From Bifidobacterium breve (GTDB taxonomy: Bacteria; Actinomycetota; Actinomycetes; Nanopelagicales; Nanopelagicaceae), in contig CAMDBB010000004.1 of assembly GCA_945889195.1 (NCBI GenBank), positions 1 through 64,000 on the forward strand: a stretch of 64,000 nt of DNA, read 5' to 3'. The position numbers and the translations under genes are program-made. Below the pieces are notes generated by a model. It had not been told where the DNA came from. It was given only the letters and a program-made list of their open reading frames with translations, and did no database searches. Of this stretch, positions 47,671 to 56,074 are shown one piece after another. Numbering within the stretch: the stretch's first letter is position 1; every line of letters starts with the position of its first letter.

Positions 47671-48393
47671 GTGAAGAGAGTTGAAGACTTTGCGGACTAT
47701 CTACTGGGCAGCCCATCTGATTTGCAGGAGATTCTTTACAATCTCCACAAGAACGTTCTCGCTGAAGATAACGCCGTTTACGTTGCACTGACTGAAAAGA
47801 CTGCAACAGGTGATCTCTTTATTCTCGGCAGCTCTGGGTTAGACCAAGAATCTTTAGTCGGCCTGAGCTGGCTACGCACCACAACTCAGTTTCCAACGAT
47901 TGATTGCCTCAACTCAGGCAACGATGTTTACCTGCCCACCAAAGAGGCATGGCTTGAGAAGTACCCACAGAGCGTGCTCTTTAGAGAAAAACTTGGTATC
48001 GAAGAGATTTTCTGCCAACCAATACATTGGAACCAAGATTCAAGTTACTGCCTCTCTCTCGCCTTTGGGGTGGCAGCTCCTGGAAAGAGCAGAGATTTAG
48101 AGTTACTGCGAACCCTAGGTCGCCTCTTTGAAACTTACCTCGATAAGACTCGTGGAAATAAGGTAGTCACGCTCGAGCCGCCAGCGACTTCCATGAAGCG
48201 CAAAATCGAAGCCCTCAATGATCGCCACCGAGAGACAGTCAATTTAGTTATTAAGGGGCTCAATAATCAAGAGATTGCAGATGCACAGGGCATTAGCGTC
48301 AATACCGTTAAATCAGATTTGAAGAAGATCTTCAAAGATCTCGGCGTCAGCTATCGCTCGCAGATTTATGCGGAGATGATTGACGAAGAGTAG
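47671..48393 (+). CDS. LuxR-type transcriptional regulator
   Basis: A 240-residue protein with a C-terminal LuxR/NarL helix-turn-helix: LVIKGLNNQEIADAQGISVN, then TVKSDLKKIFKDLGVSYRSQ (about 192-231). The N-terminal ~165 residues look like a GAF-like sensor domain (ENAVYVALTE-type beta strand, then SLAFGVAAPGK), with no receiver-domain aspartate, so it is not a classical response regulator. It opens at GTG 47671. It is followed, convergently and with no gap, by the SDR gene of the sugar-acid cluster and could regulate that cluster; that is positional inference only. Confidence 0.8.
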   Translation: MKRVEDFADYLLGSPSDLQEILYNLHKNVLAEDNAVYVALTEKTATGDLFILGSSGLDQESLVGLSWLRTTTQFPTIDCLNSGNDVYLPTKEAWLEKYPQSVLFREKLGIEEIFCQPIHWNQDSSYCLSLAFGVAAPGKSRDLELLRTLGRLFETYLDKTRGNKVVTLEPPATSMKRKIEALNDRHRETVNLVIKGLNNQEIADAQGISVNTVKSDLKKIFKDLGVSYRSQIYAEMIDEE

Positions 48394-49152
48394 CTAGTAA
48401 GTAGCTCGTCCACCTGATGCATCAAAGGTGAAGCCTGTTGTAAATGAGCAAGCGCTCGATCCCATAAAGGCCAAAATCTCTGCAACTTCTTCTGCTTCAC
48501 CAACGCGACCCATCGGGATACGCGAAATCATGTACTTCAATGTTTCATCGCTGGTATCAGCATTCATCGGCGTGCGGATCACAGCAGGAGCGAGTGAGTT
48601 GATAGTGATTCCATCTGGTGCAATCTCTTTGGCAACGCCCTTTACAAAGCCAATCATTCCTGACTTAGAAACGTTATATGGGGTCATGCCTGGGTTTCCT
48701 TCTTTGCCAGCAATCGATGCCACATGCGCGATGCGCCCGTACTTAGCTTTCTTCATGTAAGGAACAACGGCTTGTGTAAGCCAGACAGTTCCAAAGAGGT
48801 TGATGCGGACAGTGGATTCGAAATCTTCCCATTTCACATCTTCAACCTTGACATTGGTTGGACCTACGACGCCTGCTGTGTTGATCAACGCATCAATACG
48901 GCCAGTGAGTTTGAAGATGGCATCAATATTTTCTTTTACCGATGTTTGGCTACCAAGATCAATGGTGGCCACTTGGTTATCAGGAAGCGATAGCTCTTTT
49001 TGAAGCGCGGTCAGACCATCACGTGCAATATCCAGTGCGAAGACTTTTCCGCCGCGCTCTGCGACCAAACGTGCAGTAGCGGCTCCGATGCCACGAGCTG
49101 CACCGGTGATGACGACAACTTGACCGGCATAGCTCACTTTATTCTCTGACAC
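48394..49152 (-). CDS. Short-chain dehydrogenase, possible 2-keto-3-deoxy-sugar-acid dehydrogenase
   Basis: A 252-residue classical SDR: cofactor loop TGAARGIGAA (17-26), NTAGVVG, catalytic Ser and YxxxK in YNVSKSGMIGF. The C-terminal FDASGGRATY is reminiscent of SDRs in sugar-acid clusters that oxidise 2-keto-3-deoxy-L-fuconate or -rhamnonate to diketo acids. Starts at GTG after AAGGGAG. It lies 36 nt downstream of glycerate kinase on the same strand, so the two are probably one operon. Substrate is inferred from context; general 3-oxoacyl reductase activity remains possible. Confidence 0.85.
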   Translation of the reverse strand: MSENKVSYAGQVVVITGAARGIGAATARLVAERGGKVFALDIARDGLTALQKELSLPDNQVATIDLGSQTSVKENIDAIFKLTGRIDALINTAGVVGPTNVKVEDVKWEDFESTVRINLFGTVWLTQAVVPYMKKAKYGRIAHVASIAGKEGNPGMTPYNVSKSGMIGFVKGVAKEIAPDGITINSLAPAVIRTPMNADTSDETLKYMISRIPMGRVGEAEEVAEILAFMGSSACSFTTGFTFDASGGRATY

Positions 49153-49188
49153 GTTTTGCTCCCTTAAAGATGTAGAGGAAAAGGATAT

Positions 49189-50295
49189 TTAAGAAGTAAC
49201 TGCCTTGGCAATGCTTGCTGCAATTTTCTCGATAATTGGACCAGGTTGGGTTATACATTTATCGATATCTGACTCAAATGAATGTAGCGCTGAGATTGAT
49301 TGAAATTTCTCAACTATTTCATCTGAACTGTTCAACGTGGCTTGCCCACAAATCAGCGCAACCGGAACTAATTGCTTTGATGCGATCTCCAAAATACCAA
49401 TAGGCGCCTTGCCGCTCAGACTCTGCGAATCAAATTTACCTTCACCTGTAATTACTAAGTCAGCGCCAGCAAGGTGCTTCTCAAAGTGCACAAGATCAAG
49501 AACCATCTCGATACCGCTTCTGGCCTGAGCGTTGAGAAATGTCAACGCCATATAACCAAAACCACCTGCAGCGCCCGCACCTGGTGTGTTGATATGCGCA
49601 CTTCCGGCAATCTGCGAGAACTGAGTAAGCGCGCGCTCAAGCATCTGAACGTCTTGAGCAGTTGCGCCCTTTTGTGGAGAGTAGATATGAGCTGCGCCGT
49701 GAGCGCCAAGTAGGGGATTAGTGACATCGCTAGCAAGAATGAATTCCACTTCAGAAATACGCGGATCAAATAGCGAAAGATCTATCTCTTGGCACTCTTG
49801 CAACGCAGCTCCACCGAGTGCAATTTGGCGCCCTTGGCCATCGAGTAACTTGGCGCCAAGTGCCTGTAGCGCACCTGCGCCAGCATCGGTACATGCCGAG
49901 CCACCAACGGCGAGAATTATCTTTTTTGCGCCATGATCGAGCGCAGCCTTAATGAGTTCGCCGGTTCCGTACGAGGTTGCAATAAGTGGTTCTAATTTCT
50001 TATTGGTAAGTTGAGATAGCCCCGAAGCTTGCGCCAGTTCTACAAGAGCAGTGGAGTCGCGAATACCGAATTTTGATTGAACTGTTTTATTCGTTGGCCC
50101 TGTGACCTTTACTTCAATCGGGTTGAAGCCAGCGCCGATGACTGCATCTAACGTTCCTTCACCACCATCACCAATAGCAATCTTGATTGTTTCACAATCT
50201 GGGATGGCAGAGAGAATTCCATTTTCAATCCATTGTGCAACCTCTTGCGAAGATGCGCTTCCCTTAAATGAATCGGGAACAATCACAATCTTCAT
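49189..50295 (-). CDS. Glycerate kinase (GarK/GlxK family)
   Basis: A 368-residue type I glycerate kinase phosphorylating glycerate to 2-phosphoglycerate, which enters lower glycolysis. Family blocks: VIVPDSFKGSASSQEVA (4-20), GDGGEGTLDAVI, LAVGGSACTDAGAGALQALG and VITGEGKFDSQSLSGKAP. Start ATG 50295 with TAAGAT six bases upstream. It is divergent from the FAH-UxaA operon across a 36-bp region holding both promoters. Glycerate would be the product of diketo-hexonate hydrolysis by the FAH enzyme opposite. Confidence 0.92.
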   Translation of the reverse strand: MKIVIVPDSFKGSASSQEVAQWIENGILSAIPDCETIKIAIGDGGEGTLDAVIGAGFNPIEVKVTGPTNKTVQSKFGIRDSTALVELAQASGLSQLTNKKLEPLIATSYGTGELIKAALDHGAKKIILAVGGSACTDAGAGALQALGAKLLDGQGRQIALGGAALQECQEIDLSLFDPRISEVEFILASDVTNPLLGAHGAAHIYSPQKGATAQDVQMLERALTQFSQIAGSAHINTPGAGAAGGFGYMALTFLNAQARSGIEMVLDLVHFEKHLAGADLVITGEGKFDSQSLSGKAPIGILEIASKQLVPVALICGQATLNSSDEIVEKFQSISALHSFESDIDKCITQPGPIIEKIAASIAKAVTS

Positions 50296-50307
50296 ATATG
50301 AATCTTA
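50296..50307 (-). promoter_or_regulatory. Leaderless promoter of the glycerate kinase gene
   Basis: On the reverse strand TAAGAT, TCATAT, then ATG at 50295. It faces the FAH promoter (50320-50331); the two -10 boxes are only 12 bp apart. Confidence 0.65.
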
Positions 50308-50319
50308 GGAGCATTGCGC

Positions 50320-50331
50320 TAATCTAAGGTT
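50320..50331 (+). promoter_or_regulatory. Leaderless promoter of the FAH-UxaA operon
   Basis: TAATCT, six bases (AAGGTT), then ATG at 50332. The next three genes abut or overlap, so this box probably serves four genes. Confidence 0.65.
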
Positions 50332-51171
50332 ATGAAAATAGCGAGATTCGGTCACATAGGTTCAGAGCGTCCGGCAGTAATGGTCAACCAGACTCAAGCA
50401 GTCTATGTAGATCACCTGATTAAGGACTGGAATCGCGACGAGCTCGTTGCCGGAGCCCTTGATAAGGTCAAGAGCGCAGATCTTTCAAGCCTTGCTCCAT
50501 TTGATATTGCAGGTCTTCGTATTGGCAGCCCAGTTGCTCGCCCTACGAAGTTAATCTGTATTGGCCTCAACTATGCACGTCACGCAGCCGAATCAGGGAT
50601 GACGCCACCACCTGAGCCGGTAGTTTTTATGAAAGCACCAGATTGCCTCATTGGGCCAAACGATGAGATCGCAGTTCCACCTAACTCAACTGCGACAGAT
50701 TATGAAGTTGAACTTAGCATCGTTATCGGAAAGCGTGCGCTCTATCTCAAATCTGAGTCAGAGGCGCGTTCTCATATCTTGGGTTACAGCATCAGCCAAG
50801 ATGTGAGCGAACGTCACTGGCAGATTGAACGTGCTGGGCAATGGGTAAAGGGAAAGTCATTTCCAACCTTTAATCCAATGGGTCCAGTCATTGTCACAAG
50901 CGATGAATTTAACCCTGACGATGTTCGCCTCTATTGCAGCGTTGATGGCGAGAAGCGCCAAGATTCACGCACCAGCGACCTCATCTTCGGGATCGATCAC
51001 ATCGTTTGGTATGTAAGCCAATTTATGGAGCTATTTCCTGGCGACATCATCAACACCGGAACTCCAGAAGGTGTTGGAATGGGATTTAAGCCAACTAAGT
51101 ACCTACAACGCGGTCAGAAGGTTGTGACTGGTATTGAAGGTATTGGCGAGATGGTCTCTCAGACAATCTAA
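50332..51171 (+). CDS. FAH-family hydrolase resembling 2,4-diketo-3-deoxy-sugar-acid hydrolase
   Basis: A 279-residue FAH-superfamily enzyme. Its N-terminal ~60-residue domain plus the core blocks ICIGLNYARHAAESGM, PPEPVVFMKAPDCLIGPND, DYEVELSIVIGKRA, QDVSERHWQIERAGQWVKGK and GTPEGVGMGFKPTKYL match the subgroup that contains L-2,4-diketo-3-deoxyrhamnonate/fuconate hydrolase, which yields pyruvate plus L-lactate. Metal-binding Glu, Glu and Asp are in place. It is 0 nt upstream of the SAF-domain gene. Known relatives are often mislabelled ureidoglycolate lyase. Confidence 0.86.
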   Translation: MKIARFGHIGSERPAVMVNQTQAVYVDHLIKDWNRDELVAGALDKVKSADLSSLAPFDIAGLRIGSPVARPTKLICIGLNYARHAAESGMTPPPEPVVFMKAPDCLIGPNDEIAVPPNSTATDYEVELSIVIGKRALYLKSESEARSHILGYSISQDVSERHWQIERAGQWVKGKSFPTFNPMGPVIVTSDEFNPDDVRLYCSVDGEKRQDSRTSDLIFGIDHIVWYVSQFMELFPGDIINTGTPEGVGMGFKPTKYLQRGQKVVTGIEGIGEMVSQTI

Positions 51172-51459
51172 ATGACAAATCCAACGCGAAAAGTCCTCAT
51201 TCTCGGTGAGCGAGACAATATCGCCGTCTGCCTTGCTGATCTTTCGGTCGGAGATTTCATCGAACAAGATGAACTCAAGATCAAGGTCCTCAACTTGATT
51301 CCAAGAGGCCACAAGATCGCGACCAAGGCGATAGCCAAGGATGAGGGAATCATCAAATATGGTGAACGCATGGGACATGCCATTGCTCCGATCTCAATCG
51401 GAGAGCATGTTCATGTCCATAATATTTTGGGCGATCGACTATCTGCGGAGCAAGTATGA
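51172..51459 (+). CDS. UxaA-family dehydratase, small SAF-domain subunit
   Basis: A 95-residue SAF domain: VLNLIPRGHKIATKAIAKDE, YGERMGHAIAPISIGEHVHV and a final HNILGD. In altronate and galactarate dehydratases this is the N-terminal domain; in sulfolactate sulfo-lyase it is a separate small subunit (SuyA). It starts immediately after the FAH stop and overlaps the next gene by 4 nt, so it should be made in step with the two larger subunits. Confidence 0.85.
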   Translation: MTNPTRKVLILGERDNIAVCLADLSVGDFIEQDELKIKVLNLIPRGHKIATKAIAKDEGIIKYGERMGHAIAPISIGEHVHVHNILGDRLSAEQV

Positions 51460-52274
51460 CTCTGTCAATATCAGGATTTGACCATGGAAATCGTGGAATA
51501 GGCATCAGGAGCCATCAGTTGATTCTCCCGACGGTCATTTGTTCGACCCATGTTTCTCGCAGAATTGCAGCAGAGGTAGGAGCGGTTACTTTTGCCCACC
51601 AACATGGTTGCGCAATTATTGGTGATGACGTTGCTGGTATCGATAACTTCTTTGTCTCTCTTGCTGATCATCCCAATGTCAGCTCGGTACTTGCGGTTGG
51701 CTTAGGTTGCGAGACTATTCAGAGCCAAGAGCTTTCTGCCAAGTTACTCGGCCGCAACAAGTCGACGCAATATCGCATCATTCAAGAAAGCGGTGGCGTT
51801 GAGGGAACTGTGGCTGCCGGAGTAAAGGCAGCACGAGAACTTTCAGAGGCATTTCCATCAGCGCCAGCTGCCGTTGCCAAGCTTCGCATCGGACTTGATC
51901 TTGGCCGCGAAGTAGATAGCGCTGCAACCCTTGAGCAACTTCTTAAAGACGAGGGGTGCGAAGTTGTTGTCGCGCGCTCAGAATCAAGTTCAGCCGAGAC
52001 TTTCTCCAAGCTCTCACAGGAAAATGTTCACATCATCATCAGCTTCCCGAGTGATAGCCAGCCCGCGTCAGGATTTCCGTTGATTCCAGTCATCAACGTG
52101 GCAGGTACCGGCGTTCTCCACCAAGCTATCCGTGGTGATTTTGATATCGACGAAAGCGCTCTTCTCTCAGGAATTGTCCAACTACTAACAGATGTAGCTA
52201 CCGGAACCGAGACCGTTGCTGAAAAGAGTAAGAGCGGCGAAATTCGAGCCCCAAGAGTTGTGAGAAGCGCATAA
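51456..52274 (+). CDS. UxaA-family dehydratase subunit with the first catalytic domain
   Basis: A 272-residue protein carrying the central GD_AH domain of altronate/galactarate dehydratases: HGNRGIGIRSHQLILPTVIC, FAHQHGCAIIGDD and HPNVSSVLAVGLGCE. The Cys and His residues of the metal site are kept here. After residue ~130 the sequence departs from the usual C-terminal domain; only a tail (ALLSGIVQLLTDVATG) resembles the end of normal UxaA. It overlaps the SAF gene by 4 nt and the third gene by 1 nt. Confidence 0.8.
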   Translation: MTLSISGFDHGNRGIGIRSHQLILPTVICSTHVSRRIAAEVGAVTFAHQHGCAIIGDDVAGIDNFFVSLADHPNVSSVLAVGLGCETIQSQELSAKLLGRNKSTQYRIIQESGGVEGTVAAGVKAARELSEAFPSAPAAVAKLRIGLDLGREVDSAATLEQLLKDEGCEVVVARSESSSAETFSKLSQENVHIIISFPSDSQPASGFPLIPVINVAGTGVLHQAIRGDFDIDESALLSGIVQLLTDVATGTETVAEKSKSGEIRAPRVVRSA

Positions 52275-53437
52275 TGTCAGCGCCACTTAAAGCATATAAG
52301 CGCGCTAATGGTGCCTGGGGTCTACGTAATCAAGTACTTATCTTGCCGCTGCATTCAGCGCTTTCATCTACAGCCCGGGCTATCGCAGATAACTCAGATG
52401 GCGCTGTTGCCATTAGCCACGACTGGTCAGGCGAGAAAGATAACGATTTAGCCCGCATCATCTTCACTCTTAGTGGCTATGCATCTAACCCAAATATCTT
52501 CGCAACAATCTTCCTATCAATTGGTAACCCCGAAGAAGAGCAGATCATTAAGGGCGCGCAGGCGCTGGGCTTAACTCGCTTTAGCAATCTCTTACTTCCT
52601 GAAATTGGCTCTATGGAGAAGTTGCAGCAGCAAGCGCTCACTATTGCCAATGGTTATGTGAAAGAAGCTAGCGCCGAAGTGCGAGTAGATGCGCCTTGGA
52701 GCGCCATCGTTCTTGGCCTTGAATGCGGAGGCTCTGATGCGCTCTCTGGAATTACAGCAAACCCAGCGCTTGGCGTTGCAAGCGATCGCCTCGTTGAGTT
52801 AGGTGCATCATCTGTACTCGGTGAAACAACTGAAATTCTCGGAGCAGAGCACCTGCTTGCCGCTCGCGCCATCGATCCAGCTGTTGGTAAGAAAATTGTT
52901 GAAATGGTTGCACGTTACGAAGATTCGATTAACTACGAAGGTATCGACATTCGTGGAGCGCAGCCCTCACGCGGAAATATTGAAGGAGGACTTTCGACTC
53001 TTGAGGAGAAGTCATTAGGAGCAGCCAAGAAAGCTGGTAATGCTCCCTTTACTGGCACCCTTGAATTTGGTGAGATTCCTAAAGTTGCGGGTCTCTACTT
53101 TATGGATACGCCTGGCCATGACATTGAACAGTTGGCCGGCTTTGGCGCAGGACATATCAACGTCGTCGTCTTTACCTCTGGCCGCGGCACTCCAACAGGA
53201 TCTGCCATCATGCCGACCATCAAAGTTTCAACAAATACGCCTATGTATGAATCTATTCCAGATCTGATTGATCTAGATGCTGGCACTATCGCAGATGGCA
53301 TCGAGACTTTGGCAGAGGTTGGTGACCGTATCTTTGATGAAATCGTTCACGTCGCGAACGGACAATTAACCAAGGCTGAACGCGGTGGCCATCATGAATT
53401 CGCTCTTTCAAGAATGTATAACACTGTCGTTCGTTAA
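52274..53437 (+). CDS. UxaA-family dehydratase, large subunit with the C-terminal domain
   Basis: A 387-residue paralogue-like subunit. It opens with YKRANGAWGLRNQVLILPLH, a second copy of the GD_AH N-region, but the HxxGC motif has become ISHDWSGEKD and the later Cys is also lost (IFLSIGNPEEEQ). The C-terminal domain is well kept: IVLGLECGGSDALSGITANP, GETTEILGAEHLL and PTGSAIMPTIKV. Together with the 272-residue subunit it would supply one good copy of each domain. L-fuconate, L-rhamnonate, altronate or galactarate are possible substrates. Confidence 0.82.
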   Translation: MSAPLKAYKRANGAWGLRNQVLILPLHSALSSTARAIADNSDGAVAISHDWSGEKDNDLARIIFTLSGYASNPNIFATIFLSIGNPEEEQIIKGAQALGLTRFSNLLLPEIGSMEKLQQQALTIANGYVKEASAEVRVDAPWSAIVLGLECGGSDALSGITANPALGVASDRLVELGASSVLGETTEILGAEHLLAARAIDPAVGKKIVEMVARYEDSINYEGIDIRGAQPSRGNIEGGLSTLEEKSLGAAKKAGNAPFTGTLEFGEIPKVAGLYFMDTPGHDIEQLAGFGAGHINVVVFTSGRGTPTGSAIMPTIKVSTNTPMYESIPDLIDLDAGTIADGIETLAEVGDRIFDEIVHVANGQLTKAERGGHHEFALSRMYNTVVR

Positions 53438-53442
53438 GTGAA

Positions 53443-54672
53443 TTAGTTTCGATTCAGCAAGCGCACGTGCCGAGGCTGTAGTTCGTCGAGAGTACGCACA
53501 CCTAGCAACTTCATATTTCGGATCATCTGCCCCTGCATAATCGTCAGTGCGCGTTCTACGCCATCTTGTCCGCCAGCCATGAGGCCATATAGATAAGCGC
53601 GACCGATGTAGGTGAAGTTAGCTCCGTGAGCGATAGCTGCTAGAACATCTGCGCCATGCATGATTCCGGTATCAATATGTAGTTCAAAATCTTTCTTAAA
53701 CTCTTTCTTGATATCTGCAAGTAGGTGCAGCGGAATCGGTGCCTTATCGAGCTGACGACCACCATGGTTTGAAAGAAGCACCGCATCAGCGCCTAACTTG
53801 GCAGCCATCTTGGCATCTTCTAGGTTCTGCACACCCTTAACGATGAGATTGCCATCCCATTCACTACGAATCCACTTCAGATCCTCAAATGTCATTGTTG
53901 GGTCAAACATGTAATCCAGAAGTTCGCCAACGGTTCCGTTCCATGAAGACATCGATGCAAATTCAATGGCAGGAGTTGTTAAGAAGTTCATCCACCAAGC
54001 TGGTCGAGGAATGGCATTAAGCAGAGTCTTTACAGTCAGAGTTGGCGGAATAGTTAGACCGTTATAGGTATCGCGCAATCTGTGGCCTGCAGCTGGAACA
54101 TCGACAGTCAGGTGGAGAGTCTTTACTCCGGCCTGTCGTGCACGTTCAACCAGCGCCATTGAACCTTCGCGGTCTTTCCACATATAAAGCTGGAACCAGT
54201 TATCACCGCTAGGGGCAGCCTTTACAACATCCTCAATAGAAGTTGTTCCAAGAGTTGAAAGCGAGAAGGGAATTCCAAACTTTTCGGCAGCGCGCGCACC
54301 AGCGATTTCGCCTTCGGTCTGCATCAAACGGGTAAATCCTGTTGGAGCGATTCCCATCGGCATCTGATGGGTAACTCCAAAGACTTTGCGAGAGAGATCT
54401 ACATTAGAAACATCGCGCAAGATATTTGGTACGAGTTCGATATCGCGAAATGCTTGACGCGCGCGATCAAGTGAGGCCTCAGATTCAGCAGCGCCATCGG
54501 TGTAATCAAATGGACCTTGTGGCGTGCGCTTTTTAGCGATATCGCGCAGATCCCAGATGGTTGCCGCACGAGTTAAACGCGCCTTTTTACGATGAAGAGA
54601 TGGTCCACGAAAGCGCATCAACTGCGCAAGCTTTATTGGGTTCGGTAGCTGGCGCTTGACGTTCTTAGACAT
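53443..54672 (-). CDS. lldD: FMN-dependent alpha-hydroxy-acid dehydrogenase (L-lactate dehydrogenase type)
   Basis: A 409-residue flavoenzyme oxidising L-2-hydroxy acids, most often L-lactate to pyruvate, with electrons passed to the quinone pool. FMN/substrate blocks: PFDYTDGAAESEASLDRARQ, PMGIAPTGFTRLMQ, LTVDVPAAGHRLRDTYNGL and the catalytic His in LLSNHGGRQLDKAP. Own leaderless promoter. It converges on the UxaA operon with a 5-nt gap. In the proposed pathway it would consume the L-lactate released from 6-deoxy sugar acids. Glycolate or mandelate specificity is not excluded. Confidence 0.9.
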   Translation of the reverse strand: MSKNVKRQLPNPIKLAQLMRFRGPSLHRKKARLTRAATIWDLRDIAKKRTPQGPFDYTDGAAESEASLDRARQAFRDIELVPNILRDVSNVDLSRKVFGVTHQMPMGIAPTGFTRLMQTEGEIAGARAAEKFGIPFSLSTLGTTSIEDVVKAAPSGDNWFQLYMWKDREGSMALVERARQAGVKTLHLTVDVPAAGHRLRDTYNGLTIPPTLTVKTLLNAIPRPAWWMNFLTTPAIEFASMSSWNGTVGELLDYMFDPTMTFEDLKWIRSEWDGNLIVKGVQNLEDAKMAAKLGADAVLLSNHGGRQLDKAPIPLHLLADIKKEFKKDFELHIDTGIMHGADVLAAIAHGANFTYIGRAYLYGLMAGGQDGVERALTIMQGQMIRNMKLLGVRTLDELQPRHVRLLNRN

Positions 54673-54684
54673 GCGCCTATCTTA
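54673..54684 (-). promoter_or_regulatory. Leaderless promoter of the L-lactate dehydrogenase gene
   Basis: On the reverse strand TAAGAT, AGGCGC, then ATG at 54672. Confidence 0.65.
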
Positions 54685-54727
54685 GAACTATCGCTGCGAT
54701 TTTCGCCCAATAGGGCAGAATCACCTC

Positions 54728-56074
54728 ATGCATGAATTTACTCAAGAGGTGGAAGAACTCGCCAAAGCTGTCATGGAGTACAGCCTCGAGCGATTGAAAT
54801 CTAACCCACCCCTTGATGGCCCGCGCAGCGAGCAAGATTTATATGCAGAACTTGGTAACACCATCACCCCGCAAGGTTTGGGTGGGAAGCAGACTCTTAA
54901 GGTATTTACTGAAACGTTAGCGCTGGCCTGTATCTCAACAGATCATCCCCGTAACTTGGCATTTATTCCGTCCGCTCCAAGTGAATACGCCAACCTCTTT
55001 GATTTAGTTGTTGGCGCATCATCGCTCTATGGCGGCTCTTGGCAAGAAGGCGCAGGAGCTGTCTTCGCCGAAAACCAAGCGCTGAAATGGTTGATAGATA
55101 TTGCAGGGCTTCCAAAGAGCGCCGGCGGTGTCTTTGTACAAGGTGGCACGATGGGAAATCTTTCTGCCCTGGTTGTCGCCCGTGATCAAGCGCGCAAAGC
55201 GCACCCGAATGTAAAGCGCTGGGTTATTGCATGTAGCGCTGAATCACATTCATCAATCACATCGGCAGCGCACGTCATGGATGTTGATGTTCTTAAAGTT
55301 GCAACTAATTCTGAAAATAGACTTGATGGCGCACATGTGGCTGCCGCAATTGATGAACTACATACCAACTCTGATAGCCGCGTCTTTGCCATCGTCGGAA
55401 CAGCTGGCACAACCAACCTTGGTATTGTCGATGATTTAGCAACGCTGGCTGATTGCGCTCAGAAACGACAGATTTGGTTCCACGTTGATGGCGCATATGG
55501 TCTTGCTGGTCTGTGCGCACCATCTGTGCGCCCACTCTTTAACGGAGTCGAACACGCAGATTCATTTATCGTCGATCCCCATAAGTGGCTCTTTGCTCCC
55601 TACGATGCCTGCGCACTTGTCTATCGCAACCCTGAGCTAGCGCGCGAAACCCACACTCAGCATGCGTCTTACCTTGAAACTCTTCATGATGATTCATGGT
55701 CTCCTTCCGATTATGCAATTCACTTAACTAGACGTGTACGCGGTCTTCCATTCTGGTTCTCACTCGCAGCCCACGGAACCAACGCATATACAGAGGCAGT
55801 CGAGGAAGGTATTCGCCTTGCCAAAGAGTCAGCGAAGTTGATTAGCGCTCATCCCAATCTAGAACTGGTCTATGAACCAGAGCTCTCTATCGTGGCGTTT
55901 ACAAGAAAAGGTTGGACTGCGGCGCAATACCAAGCATGGTCAGATGCGCTTCTTGAAAAGCAGATTGGCTTTATTCCACCATCAAAGAATCTAGGCGAGC
56001 CAATTTTGCGCTTTGCCTTTGTGAATCCTTGGACATCCCTTGATGATGTTCAGGTAATTCTCGATACGCTCTAG
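54728..56074 (+). CDS. Group II PLP-dependent amino acid decarboxylase
   Basis: A 448-residue decarboxylase of the aromatic-amino-acid/diaminobutyrate/glutamate decarboxylase group. The PLP lysine is in SFIVDPHKWLFAPYDAC; the cofactor-contacting His in ACSAESHSSITSAA and Asp in WFHVDGAYGLAGL are present. It is somewhat shorter than many relatives (~480). It converges with a 4-nt overlap on the ureohydrolase gene. A joint role in polyamine or arginine breakdown is possible but the substrate cannot be named. Confidence 0.86.
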   Translation: MHEFTQEVEELAKAVMEYSLERLKSNPPLDGPRSEQDLYAELGNTITPQGLGGKQTLKVFTETLALACISTDHPRNLAFIPSAPSEYANLFDLVVGASSLYGGSWQEGAGAVFAENQALKWLIDIAGLPKSAGGVFVQGGTMGNLSALVVARDQARKAHPNVKRWVIACSAESHSSITSAAHVMDVDVLKVATNSENRLDGAHVAAAIDELHTNSDSRVFAIVGTAGTTNLGIVDDLATLADCAQKRQIWFHVDGAYGLAGLCAPSVRPLFNGVEHADSFIVDPHKWLFAPYDACALVYRNPELARETHTQHASYLETLHDDSWSPSDYAIHLTRRVRGLPFWFSLAAHGTNAYTEAVEEGIRLAKESAKLISAHPNLELVYEPELSIVAFTRKGWTAAQYQAWSDALLEKQIGFIPPSKNLGEPILRFAFVNPWTSLDDVQVILDTL

